From Flagellimonas algicola (GTDB lineage Bacteria; Bacteroidota; Bacteroidia; Flavobacteriales; Flavobacteriaceae), in assembly GCF_005937185.1 (NCBI RefSeq), contig NZ_VCNI01000002.1, positions 1-64,000 on the forward strand: a stretch of DNA of 64,000 bases, read 5' to 3'. Within the stretch, counting starts at the first letter, position 1. Each line of letters starts with the position of its first letter. Both the position numbers and the translations under genes were made by a program. This document shows positions 26,570-33,480 of the stretch, one piece after another. The notes under the pieces are model-generated. The model did not search any database and had not been told where the DNA came from. It saw nothing but the letters and a program-made list of their open reading frames with translations.

Positions 26570-27151
26570 TTATTTCACGAAATACATAAAAAGTATGAGA
26601 TATACCCAAAGGAAATCCAAGAAATGCCAGAAGGTAGCCCCCAGTTCCAAGCCCAACATATTGTCCGATGTATATTTTCCCCTAAGCTGCTGAACCAAAA
26701 CGGTCAACAATGAAATAAGCCCAGCCACCACATGGACAATGTGTACCGCAGCAATCAAAAACACATAGGACATTTTAATATTACTGGTAGGCCCTGTAAA
26801 GTAATACCCGTTCTCCAACATCTGGGAGAAACCCATAAACTGCAACACAATAAAAGAAATGCCCAAAGCCAAAGTACCAACTAGCAAAAGCGTTCCTCTT
26901 TTTTGGTTGCCCGCAGCTACAGCTTGCTTGGCCAAAAAATAAGTGATGCTGCTCAATATAATGATCGCCGTGCTTACAAAAAAGGCTTGGGGCAATTCCA
27001 GATCACTGATCCAATCTTCTCGCTTGCTGCTCACAATATAGGCACTGGTCCAGCCTGCGAAGCCCATAATCAGGCTCACAATTCCAAACCAGAGCAACAT
27101 TTTTTTGGCTCTTTTATTCTTTACTTCAATATCCACTTCGGTGAAATCCAT
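26570..27151 (-). CDS. Heme-copper oxidase subunit III, short form
   Basis: 193 aa from the ATG at 27151 (a TTG four codons upstream is in frame but overlaps ctaB). Five predicted membrane helices. Family motifs include SAYIVSSKRE, the VLIAAVHIVHVVAG helix and a final LELGATFWHFLDFLWVYLILFMYF. It is the partner of the longer subunit III gene downstream; two tandem subunit III genes are usual in Bacteroidota oxidases. Five bases separate it from ctaB. Confidence 0.9.
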   Translation of the reverse strand: MDFTEVDIEVKNKRAKKMLLWFGIVSLIMGFAGWTSAYIVSSKREDWISDLELPQAFFVSTAIIILSSITYFLAKQAVAAGNQKRGTLLLVGTLALGISFIVLQFMGFSQMLENGYYFTGPTSNIKMSYVFLIAAVHIVHVVAGLISLLTVLVQQLRGKYTSDNMLGLELGATFWHFLDFLWVYLILFMYFVK

Positions 27152-27155
27152 AGGC

Positions 27156-28064
27156 TTAACCAATAAACTTATCTATAACGTAAATTATCTGAATCAATGA
27201 GATGTAGGTAACGCTGGCCAGCATCAACTTTCTTGCAGCTGGGTTATCCCTCTTTTCGTACAGTTTGAATGCAAACACCAGCATCACCAAGCCTGCCAAC
27301 AAAACTAGCACCGCTGCTGGAATGGATAAATGCAATCTTCCTGTAAACCCAAATGCAGGCATAATGGAAATTACGATCATCCAAATGGTGTACAGTATAA
27401 TTTGAAGGGCGGTACCTGCATCTTTTTTTCCAGTGGGCAGCATTTTAAAGCCACCTTTTTTGTAATCCTCATCCAACATCCAGCCCAAAGCCCAGAAGTG
27501 TGGGAATTGCCAAAAAAACTGAATCATGAACAAGGTTCCCGGCTCAATGCCAAAATCGTTGGTTGCCGCAACCCATCCCAACATAAAGGGAATGGCCCCT
27601 GGCAGTGCCCCAACAAATACCGAAAGTGGAGTTTTTGTTTTTAACGGTGTATACGCACTGGTGTACAAGAAAATGGAAATGGCCCCGAACATGGCCGTTT
27701 TGGGACTTAAAATGTATAGCGCAATTACACCAAGGATGGTCATTACAATGGCGATGGTCATTGCTGTTGCCACTGTCATCCGCCCAGATGGAATAGGTCG
27801 GTTTTTGGTGCGGTTCATGAGCGCATCCAAATCTTTTTCTATGACCTGATTGTACGCATTGGAGGCCCCAACCATACAGTAGCCGCCAAAAGCCAACAGA
27901 AACAAGGAAACCAAATCTATCTGATAAGCGCCCAGAAAATAACCCGCAATGGATGAAAACACCACGCTCACGGCCAATTTGGCCTTGGTGATTTCCTTAA
28001 AATCGGTAAAAATCAAGGAAAGGGAAGTGTTTTTTACAGAGCCTACTGCAGATTTCATCCTCAT
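27156..28064 (-). CDS. ctaB: Protoheme IX farnesyltransferase (heme O synthase)
   Basis: 302 aa, multi-spanning UbiA-family prenyltransferase. It carries the prenyl-diphosphate motif NAYNQVIEKDLDALMNRT followed by NRPIPSGRM, and a second aspartate motif in MLDEDYKKGG. It converts heme B to heme O in the inner membrane, the first step to the heme A or O of the oxidase. It leads the accessory operon ctaB-coxC-coxC-coxIV. Two ATGs two codons apart are possible starts. Confidence 0.95.
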   Translation of the reverse strand: MRMKSAVGSVKNTSLSLIFTDFKEITKAKLAVSVVFSSIAGYFLGAYQIDLVSLFLLAFGGYCMVGASNAYNQVIEKDLDALMNRTKNRPIPSGRMTVATAMTIAIVMTILGVIALYILSPKTAMFGAISIFLYTSAYTPLKTKTPLSVFVGALPGAIPFMLGWVAATNDFGIEPGTLFMIQFFWQFPHFWALGWMLDEDYKKGGFKMLPTGKKDAGTALQIILYTIWMIVISIMPAFGFTGRLHLSIPAAVLVLLAGLVMLVFAFKLYEKRDNPAARKLMLASVTYISLIQIIYVIDKFIG

Positions 28065-28129
28065 TTTTTAATGGCAGGCAAAGATAACGCCAGCCTATCT
28101 CTTTTCCAACCTATTGACGGTCTTTGTGT

Positions 28130-28137
28130 TATTTTTG
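28130..28137 (+). promoter_or_regulatory. Candidate -7 box of the MBL-fold gene
   Basis: TATTTTTG fits TAnnTTTG, 48 bases before the ATG; no good -33 TTTG at 19-21 bases. Confidence 0.35.
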
Positions 28138-28185
28138 ATGTGACGGTACGTCCAAGATTAGGTAACAACCCTTAAAACCATTATC

Positions 28186-29076
28186 ATGCGCTTTCTTTTA
28201 GCCCTTCTTTTTGTTTTTCCAGCAGCTCTTCAAGCCCAAATGAATGATGTGACTATTACAGTGGACACCCTGACTTCAAACACCTATATGCTTACGGGTA
28301 GAGGCGGTAACATCGGAATTTATATGGGGCAGGATAAAGTTTATATGATCGATGATCAGTTTGCTCCTTTAAGCGATAAGATCAAGAAAACGATTGCCAC
28401 ATTAACGGACAAGCCGGTTTCCTTTTTGGTGAACACCCACATGCATGGCGACCACACGGGAGGAAATGCAAATTTTAATTCCGACGAAACCACGATTGTG
28501 GCCCAGGACAATGTGCGCAAAAGACTGCAAGAACGTGGGCAAAAAAATGTGGCCGACCAGAAGTTATCGCAATCCGATTATGAAAAAAGTCTACCTGAAA
28601 TCACGCATGCCGATGGGATGACCTTTTACGAGGGTGATGAGATTATAATGCTCATGCATGTACACAACGCCCATACGGATGGGGATACCCAAGTCTATTT
28701 TGTCAACGAAAACGTGCTGCACATGGGCGACACTTATTTTGCGGGTCGCTACCCTTATATTGATATCAACAGCGGGGGAAGCATTGATGGGTACATTGCT
28801 GCCAGTAAAAATGCGCTCATGATAATTGATGACGAAACCCAAATTATCCCTGGGCATGGTAGACCTTCAAACAAAAAAGAATTACAAGGCTTTGTAACGA
28901 TGTTAGAGGACATTCGAAGCATTATCCAAAAAGAGATTGATGCCGGTAGAAGTCTAGACGAAGTAAAAAACAACAGCTCCTTGCTGGCCAAGTACGATGA
29001 AACCCATGGGAAAGCCTATATTAATCCGGAGCGAATGCGAGAGGCAGTGTACAGAAGTTTGAAAATGGGAAATTGA
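28186..29076 (+). CDS. Exported metallo-beta-lactamase-fold hydrolase
   Basis: 296 aa. Signal peptide MRFLLALLFVFPAALQAQ. The zinc ligands are present: HMHGDH at 85-90, a later His in HNAHTDGD, the Asp in HMGDTYF, and PGHGRP. Architecture is that of periplasmic MBL-fold enzymes (quinoprotein-relative or subclass B-like); the substrate cannot be read from sequence. Its last four codons (KMGN-stop) coincide with the first words of a heptamer repeat array, so the C-terminus may have been shaped by the repeat. Confidence 0.88.
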   Translation: MRFLLALLFVFPAALQAQMNDVTITVDTLTSNTYMLTGRGGNIGIYMGQDKVYMIDDQFAPLSDKIKKTIATLTDKPVSFLVNTHMHGDHTGGNANFNSDETTIVAQDNVRKRLQERGQKNVADQKLSQSDYEKSLPEITHADGMTFYEGDEIIMLMHVHNAHTDGDTQVYFVNENVLHMGDTYFAGRYPYIDINSGGSIDGYIAASKNALMIIDDETQIIPGHGRPSNKKELQGFVTMLEDIRSIIQKEIDAGRSLDEVKNNSSLLAKYDETHGKAYINPERMREAVYRSLKMGN

Positions 29077-29410
29077 AAATTGAAAATGGTGCCAGATGTT
29101 CGATGCTTGATGTTGGAGGTTAGAGGTCAGAAGTTGGGTGCTCGAAGTTCAGATTTTTGGACTGTTGGATTGCTAGACGAGGGTAAATGGTAATGGGCAA
29201 TTGTTTTTGAACTTGGGCTTGAACTTAGTTTTGAATGCTTGATGTTCGATGCTTGATGTTGGAGGTCGGAGATCAGATATCAGATTCCAGAGTTCAGTTA
29301 CTGATAGCTATGCTCTGACTTCTGAACGCTGATTTCTGAAGACCAAAGACCAAAGACCAAAGATTCAAGAAACAAGATAAAAGACCCCTGCCCTTGAACT
29401 TGAACTTGAA
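29061..29410. repeat. Heptamer array B: drifting 7-base words, fills a 344-base gene-free gap
   Basis: The gene-free stretch 29077-29420 is composed almost entirely of 7-base words. It opens with GAAAATG/GAAAATT words at 29061-29088, overlapping the MBL stop codon. Words such as GATGTTC, GATGCTT and GAGGTCA follow from 29095. From 29241 the phase holds for about 21 consecutive units: GATGTTC-like, then words ending TCA, then words ending CTG, then AAGACCA three times (29339-29359), then AAGA-initial words. TTGAAC-type copies (period 6) finish before the XRE gene. There is no credible reading frame, RNA gene or promoter in it. Confidence 0.85.
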
Positions 29411-29420
29411 CTTGAAAAGC

Positions 29421-29660
29421 CTAATCGTCAAAAAGAAACAAACTGCTCAACGGGATTTCCAGGGCATCTGCAATGCGGCTTAAGGTTACAATACTGGTAT
29501 TGCGTTCCGCGCGTTCAATTCTTCCTATTTGATTTTTGGTCAGGTCAGCATCGACACCAAGCTGAAATTGGGACAGCCCACTTTCTTCACGGAGTTGACG
29601 AACTCTTTTGCCAACTTTTCGCATTACTTCCCTATCTCTGCTAGTGTATTCTTTGAGCAC
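29421..29660 (-). CDS. XRE-family (HTH_3) small transcriptional regulator
   Basis: 79 aa from a GTG; an ATG at 29624 would give 67 aa, starting only three residues before the domain. The helix-turn-helix spans about 16-72: VGKRVRQLREESGLSQFQLG, then NQIGRIERAERNTSIVTLSRIADAL. No ligand or sensor domain is attached. Its 3' end abuts heptamer array B and it faces away from the unknown gene at 29777. Regulated genes are unknown. Confidence 0.88.
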   Translation of the reverse strand: MLKEYTSRDREVMRKVGKRVRQLREESGLSQFQLGVDADLTKNQIGRIERAERNTSIVTLSRIADALEIPLSSLFLFDD

Positions 29661-29776
29661 AGTCCAATTTGGGTATAGGGTGAAAAACTAGGGGCAACCA
29701 CGATGGGGCAATTTAAAAATTTTACTAAATTGCACTACATCCCCGGCATAGCCCCAGTTAACCAACACCATTGGCT

Positions 29777-30208
29777 ATGACACCTATATCTATTTTGGAG
29801 GAAATCCAAAACTTTTGGGAAAGCGACTCCCATTCCACGCTTGAATTAACTTTTGAAACGCTGGAAATCAATCTGTTTAACCATGGAAATCCGTTTGACC
29901 TACACATACGTCGAGAAGCGGAACTTATCCTGGAAAAAGTCAACGATTCAACCCTCCTACAAATGGATGTAGTGGACAATCTGGTGTTTCCCTTTCTGGT
30001 TGCTTTTGACCCCATAGAAGCGCTGGCTGGTAAAACCACTACTATGCAAAAACTCCCACGGCCCTTGAACCATGGAAGTCTCTGTATTAGACCTCATTCC
30101 CTAGAATTGGAGTTTACCATTGAACCTCCAGAGAAACAAAGGGAATTACGGGTGAGGCACGTTTATAATGGTAAATCTGGCGCCGTATGGTTCTTGAACA
30201 AGACTTAA
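29777..30208 (+). CDS. Hypothetical cytoplasmic protein
   Basis: 143 aa from the ATG (a TTG two codons earlier is in frame). I do not recognise a family. It has no signal peptide or membrane helix. The first half is helical and acidic (ILEEIQNFWESDSHSTLELTF). The second has short beta-type stretches with a LELEFTIEPPEKQRELRVRHVYNG segment. Codon use looks like that of neighbouring genes. It has no clear ribosome-binding site and no co-directional neighbour. Confidence 0.6.
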   Translation: MTPISILEEIQNFWESDSHSTLELTFETLEINLFNHGNPFDLHIRREAELILEKVNDSTLLQMDVVDNLVFPFLVAFDPIEALAGKTTTMQKLPRPLNHGSLCIRPHSLELEFTIEPPEKQRELRVRHVYNGKSGAVWFLNKT

Positions 30209-30237
30209 ATTCCATATTTAAAATAAAATCATACCCT

Positions 30238-31146
30238 TTACGCTTCTTTCCTTTTTATCCTTTTGAGAATCTTATCCCCTATTATGCCAAACTCTTTGTT
30301 TATCTCTTCCGCGTTAATAAGGAACCAGTCCTGGTTCTTCGCATGCACTAGATATGAATTCACAAAAATATTAGCCTCTATTTGCTCTTCCTCCTCCCAA
30401 TGTTCAATATCCAATTTCAATCTCATTAGTCGCTCATGCCATTTATCAAAAATCATATAGGTTCCTTCCTTTGGTGGTTTTATAGATGACAAATCACAAT
30501 CATTGCTATAGTTAACACCAATCATTGTGGCCATTTCAAATGAAACATCCTTCATTTCATTTTTACGGGCAATTCCAAATTCATTTATGTCAGAAGAAAT
30601 CTCATAGCTTCCACGGAACCAAACATCTTCCAAATGTCCTTCAAATGAGCAACTTATGAATGAAGAGGCATTAAAATCCACGCCTTTAAGATTGGAATTC
30701 ACGAATTTCACATTGTCAAATTCTGCTCTAATGAAAACCGCGTCTGTGAAATTGCAATTTTCAAAAACACAGTTCAAAAATTTAGACCCCATATAACCAA
30801 TCGCTGATTTTTGAAACTTGCAATTCGTAAAATGACAATTTTCAAAGACATTAAACTTGTCAGAAAATCCTGAGAACTCAACTTTTTTAAACAAGACGTT
30901 GGTAAACCTAGATTTATTAATGAAAGAGAAAGATAAATTCGAATAAGATATATCTGCTCCATCTATTTTTAATCCGTTTATTTTTTCCTTTCCAGCATTA
31001 ATTCCTCTAAAGTCAATATAACCGTCGATATTTTGAAACGGAGAATATTTTTTATCCAAAACCCCACCTTTTTTAAAAGCTTTTTTAATTTTCCTAATTG
31101 CAGAATTTGCTTTGGTGTCATTTTCCCACCTTTGTTTCAATTCCAT
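30238..31146 (-). CDS. Pentapeptide-repeat protein
   Basis: 302 aa. Residues about 60-190 contain pentapeptide-type repeats (A/S-x-L/F-x-x: ADISYSNLSFSFIN, FENCHFTNCKFQKSA, FENCNFTDAVF, SNLKGVDFNASSF), expected to fold into a right-handed quadrilateral beta-helix. A basic helical N-terminus precedes it, and a helical C-terminus with a Glu-rich segment (DIEHWEEEEQIEAN) follows. The function of such proteins ranges from gyrase protection to unknown. The gene is more AT-rich than its neighbours and lies in an accessory strip, suggesting later acquisition. Confidence 0.85.
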   Translation of the reverse strand: MELKQRWENDTKANSAIRKIKKAFKKGGVLDKKYSPFQNIDGYIDFRGINAGKEKINGLKIDGADISYSNLSFSFINKSRFTNVLFKKVEFSGFSDKFNVFENCHFTNCKFQKSAIGYMGSKFLNCVFENCNFTDAVFIRAEFDNVKFVNSNLKGVDFNASSFISCSFEGHLEDVWFRGSYEISSDINEFGIARKNEMKDVSFEMATMIGVNYSNDCDLSSIKPPKEGTYMIFDKWHERLMRLKLDIEHWEEEEQIEANIFVNSYLVHAKNQDWFLINAEEINKEFGIIGDKILKRIKRKEA

Positions 31147-31190
31147 TTAAGATTATTCAATTTTATTCCGTTCTCAAAATTATACCTCCC

Positions 31191-31220
31191 GCTGCCGCAA
31201 GATTCCATCTTGTGGCCATC
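31191..31220. repeat. Hairpin repeat, copy 1 (upstream of NTF2-like gene)
   Basis: 30-base unit beginning GCTGCCGCAAGATTCC. It folds as a 9-bp stem CCGCAAGAT/ATCTTGTGG (one G-U pair) with a 3-base loop. It matches copy 2 at 31732-31761 at 24 of 30 positions. It is the most structured part of the 209-base gap 31147-31355, which otherwise holds the NTF2-like gene's promoter region. Confidence 0.65.
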
Positions 31221-31315
31221 CTAAAGTAAACAAAAACCACACACTTTCCCCCTATTAGGGAAATCCATAAAAGTATTCGGGAAAGATCAACAATGAAGTA
31301 GGCATCAGCCGCACT

Positions 31316-31323
31316 TACTTTTG
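31316..31323 (+). promoter_or_regulatory. Candidate -7 box of the NTF2-like gene
   Basis: TACTTTTG fits TAnnTTTG, 32 bases before the ATG. At the expected -33 position only AATG is seen. Confidence 0.4.
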
Positions 31324-31355
31324 TTTCCAGTTATTAACATCTTAAACATACATTT

Positions 31356-31727
31356 ATGGAAGCTACTATACAAGAGCAAGAATTACTTGTCATGGCAAAC
31401 GAGGTAACGGCCCTATTGGCCGAAGGCAAATTCATTGAGGCCATGGAAAACTACTTGGACGACAACGTGCAACTTTTTGAAGGGAACAATCCCGCCAAGG
31501 TGGGCAAGGATTTCTGCTTGGCCGAAGAAAAGAAACTACTGGATACGGTAACCGCTTTTCACGGATATACCGTAATCTCCGGGCCAGCTGTAAAAGGGGA
31601 CACTACTTTTTATGAGGCCGTAATGGAATTTACCACAGATGATGGCACCGACCACAGATTTGAACAAGCGGTGAGAACGCAATGGAAAGACGGTAAGATC
31701 ATCAACGAGCGCTACTATCACGCTTAA
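31356..31727 (+). CDS. SnoaL/NTF2-like domain protein
   Basis: 123 aa, one alpha+beta NTF2-like barrel: helical start, YLDDNVQLFEGNNP strand, and a C-terminal sheet ending VRTQWKDGKIINERYYHA. Such small proteins can be isomerases, hydrolases or ligand-binding proteins; the catalytic residues are not diagnostic here. It is flanked on both sides by copies of a hairpin repeat and followed by a bidirectional terminator, so it is a compact single-gene unit. Confidence 0.83.
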   Translation: MEATIQEQELLVMANEVTALLAEGKFIEAMENYLDDNVQLFEGNNPAKVGKDFCLAEEKKLLDTVTAFHGYTVISGPAVKGDTTFYEAVMEFTTDDGTDHRFEQAVRTQWKDGKIINERYYHA

Positions 31728-31731
31728 CCCA

Positions 31732-31761
31732 GCTACCGCAAGATTACATCTTATGGTAACC
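31732..31761. repeat. Hairpin repeat, copy 2 (downstream of NTF2-like gene)
   Basis: 30-base unit beginning GCTACCGCAAGATTAC, 24 of 30 identical to copy 1 in the same orientation, five bases after the stop codon. The stem TACCGCAAGAT/ATCTTATGGTA has one G-U pair and one mismatch. Confidence 0.65.
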
Positions 31762-31771
31762 AAATGACCAA

Positions 31772-31803
31772 AAAAAGCCCTGACGTTTCCATCAGGGCTT
31801 TTT
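31772..31803. terminator. Bidirectional terminator between the NTF2-like gene and tonB
   Basis: Stem AAAAAGCCCTGA (31772-31783) with TCAGGGCTTTTT (31792-31803), perfect over 12 pairs with an 8-base loop. The A-run on one side and T-run on the other serve both convergent genes. Confidence 0.92.
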
Positions 31804-31804
31804 C

Positions 31805-31824
31805 ATTCCTGCCTCGACAGGAAT
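31805..31824. repeat. Short palindrome ATTCCTG/CAGGAAT
   Basis: 7-bp perfect arms around CCTCGA, immediately beside the terminator and before the tonB stop. Possibly a degenerate copy of a small dispersed palindrome. Confidence 0.4.
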
Positions 31825-31837
31825 TGTAAATCTTCTT

Positions 31838-32542
31838 TTACTGTAGCTTAAAGGTAATTGGAATACTGAAAGGAACCTTTACAGCTCTACCTCTCTGCTT
31901 TCCAGGAGTCATTTTAGGAAGCTTTTGAATAATTCTCATGGCTTCTTTCTCCAAGTTTTTGTCCGGCCCACGCATTCTAATGTTTCCGATACTTCCATCC
32001 TTTTGGATAACGAAAATTACGTTTACCCTTCCTTGAACTCCCATTTCTTGGGCAATTTCTGGGTAACGGAAGTTTTTACGGATGTGTTTCTGCATCATAT
32101 CCTGGAAACATTGCTTTTTATTGCTAGATCCCTCACAACCAGGGAATACCGGCACGTCTTCAATTACGGCAAATGGAACGGAGATATCTTCATCCATCTC
32201 TTCAACCTCTACCTCTTCCACTTCCATAACTTCCTCTTCCTGGCTGGTTTCTGTAGACTCGATTACGGTTTCCTCAACTTCTTCCTCATCTTCAACAACC
32301 TCGATAACCTCAGGTGCAGCTGGTGGCGGTGGTGGCGGTGGCGTCTTGATCTGCTCCGTCATGGGCACTTCTTCATCCAATTGGTCTTCAACGTTCATAG
32401 AGACGTCATAATCATTGGATTTGTCATATTTTTTCCACTCCATGGCTCCATAAACCAACCCCAAAACAGCGGCCAACCCTATCACAAAATAGAGTGAACT
32501 GTTTTTTCCTACGTCTGCTTTTGGATTCTTTTTTAGTTCCAT
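31838..32542 (-). CDS. TonB-family energy transducer
   Basis: 234 aa. One N-terminal membrane helix (about 17-34), then a proline run (68-76), a long acidic Glu/Val-rich spacer (78-120) in place of the usual Lys/Pro repeat, and a TonB C-terminal domain (about 150-234; YPEIAQEMGVQGRVNVIFVIQKDGSI). It couples proton motive force to outer membrane receptors. It has a CEGSSNKKQC pair before the C-terminal domain, a pattern seen in Bacteroidota TonB proteins. No ExbB/ExbD genes are adjacent. Confidence 0.92.
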   Translation of the reverse strand: MELKKNPKADVGKNSSLYFVIGLAAVLGLVYGAMEWKKYDKSNDYDVSMNVEDQLDEEVPMTEQIKTPPPPPPPAAPEVIEVVEDEEEVEETVIESTETSQEEEVMEVEEVEVEEMDEDISVPFAVIEDVPVFPGCEGSSNKKQCFQDMMQKHIRKNFRYPEIAQEMGVQGRVNVIFVIQKDGSIGNIRMRGPDKNLEKEAMRIIQKLPKMTPGKQRGRAVKVPFSIPITFKLQ

Positions 32543-32594
32543 CGTTCTGAATTTAGTGTTTGCTAATTTAATTATTAATTGATGAAATAAACAA

Positions 32595-32999
32595 TTAAAA
32601 TTTCCATTTTAACGGCCTTTCTTTGGAAAAATACCATTTAATTAAGAGAACTCCTGCAAATGCCCCCAAAGTATTGGCAACCACATCTCCCAATTCGGCC
32701 ATGCGATCTTGCGTTAGTGCGTACTGTAATACCTCAATAATTATACCGTAAGCTATGGCAGCGATCAATGCCCACTGCATGGCCTTTCCGAGTTCCATTC
32801 GGCCCTGGGTTTTCTCACGTAGCATTAGGCAGGCCAGCACTCCAAAAACCAGATAAAATATGAAATGAGTAATCTTATCTGCATACGGAATGCGAATGGT
32901 ACCTGTGTCCAACCCCGAGAAAGAAAATAAGCTGAGTGTTGTTAAAAACAAGACCCAGCCTATAAAAAGTACGGTATAAATATTTCTTTTAAGCACCAA
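32595..32999 (-). CDS. VanZ-like membrane protein
   Basis: 134 aa, four predicted membrane helices. Family features are DKITHFIFYLVFGVLACLML and a helix with YGIIIEVLQYALTQDR. The gene begins with a non-ATG codon (TTG at 32999 or GTG at 32996) overlapping the last codons of gcvH, which suggests translational coupling. VanZ-like proteins outside vancomycin operons have no fixed function; in Flavobacteriia this gene commonly follows gcvH and sprA. Confidence 0.85.
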   Translation of the reverse strand: MVLKRNIYTVLFIGWVLFLTTLSLFSFSGLDTGTIRIPYADKITHFIFYLVFGVLACLMLREKTQGRMELGKAMQWALIAAIAYGIIIEVLQYALTQDRMAELGDVVANTLGAFAGVLLIKWYFSKERPLKWKF

Positions 33000-33369
33000 T
33001 CAATGCTTTGTAATCTGAATCGCTCATCAAATCATCAACTTCAGCAGTATCACTGATTTTGATCTTGATCATCCACCCTTCACCATAAGGGTCTGTATTT
33101 ACCTTCTCCGGCTCATCCTCCAAAGCTTCGTTGAACTCGATGATTTCCCCACTTAAGGGCAAAAACAAATCCGAAACGGTTTTTACGGCTTCAACGGTTC
33201 CAAAAACCTCTTCCCTATCCAAGGTTTCATCCACAGTTTCCACTTCCACATAAACAATGTCCCCAAGCTCTCCTTGGGCAAAATCTGTAATTCCCACGGT
33301 GGCCACATCGCCGTCTATCTTGATCCATTCGTGGTCTTTGGTGTACTTCAATTCTGCTGGTATGTTCAT
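32989..33369 (-). CDS. gcvH: Glycine cleavage system H protein
   Basis: 126 aa from the ATG at 33369 (an in-frame TTG lies two codons earlier). H protein carries the lipoyl arm shuttling the aminomethyl group between P, T and L proteins. The lipoyl-lysine is Lys63 in VEAVKTVSD. Other family marks are YTKDHEWI and YGEGWMIKI. It lies between sprA and the VanZ-like gene; the other glycine cleavage genes are not in this window. Confidence 0.96.
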   Translation of the reverse strand: MNIPAELKYTKDHEWIKIDGDVATVGITDFAQGELGDIVYVEVETVDETLDREEVFGTVEAVKTVSDLFLPLSGEIIEFNEALEDEPEKVNTDPYGEGWMIKIKISDTAEVDDLMSDSDYKALIGA

Positions 33370-33480
33370 TATCAATTTGTATTAGTCCAGTGACAAATGT
33401 AACGGATCGGAAATAGCTTTTCAAGTAAACTTTGCAACAAAAATAACACCCCTATAAACAGGCCCAGATTACGTTACATT

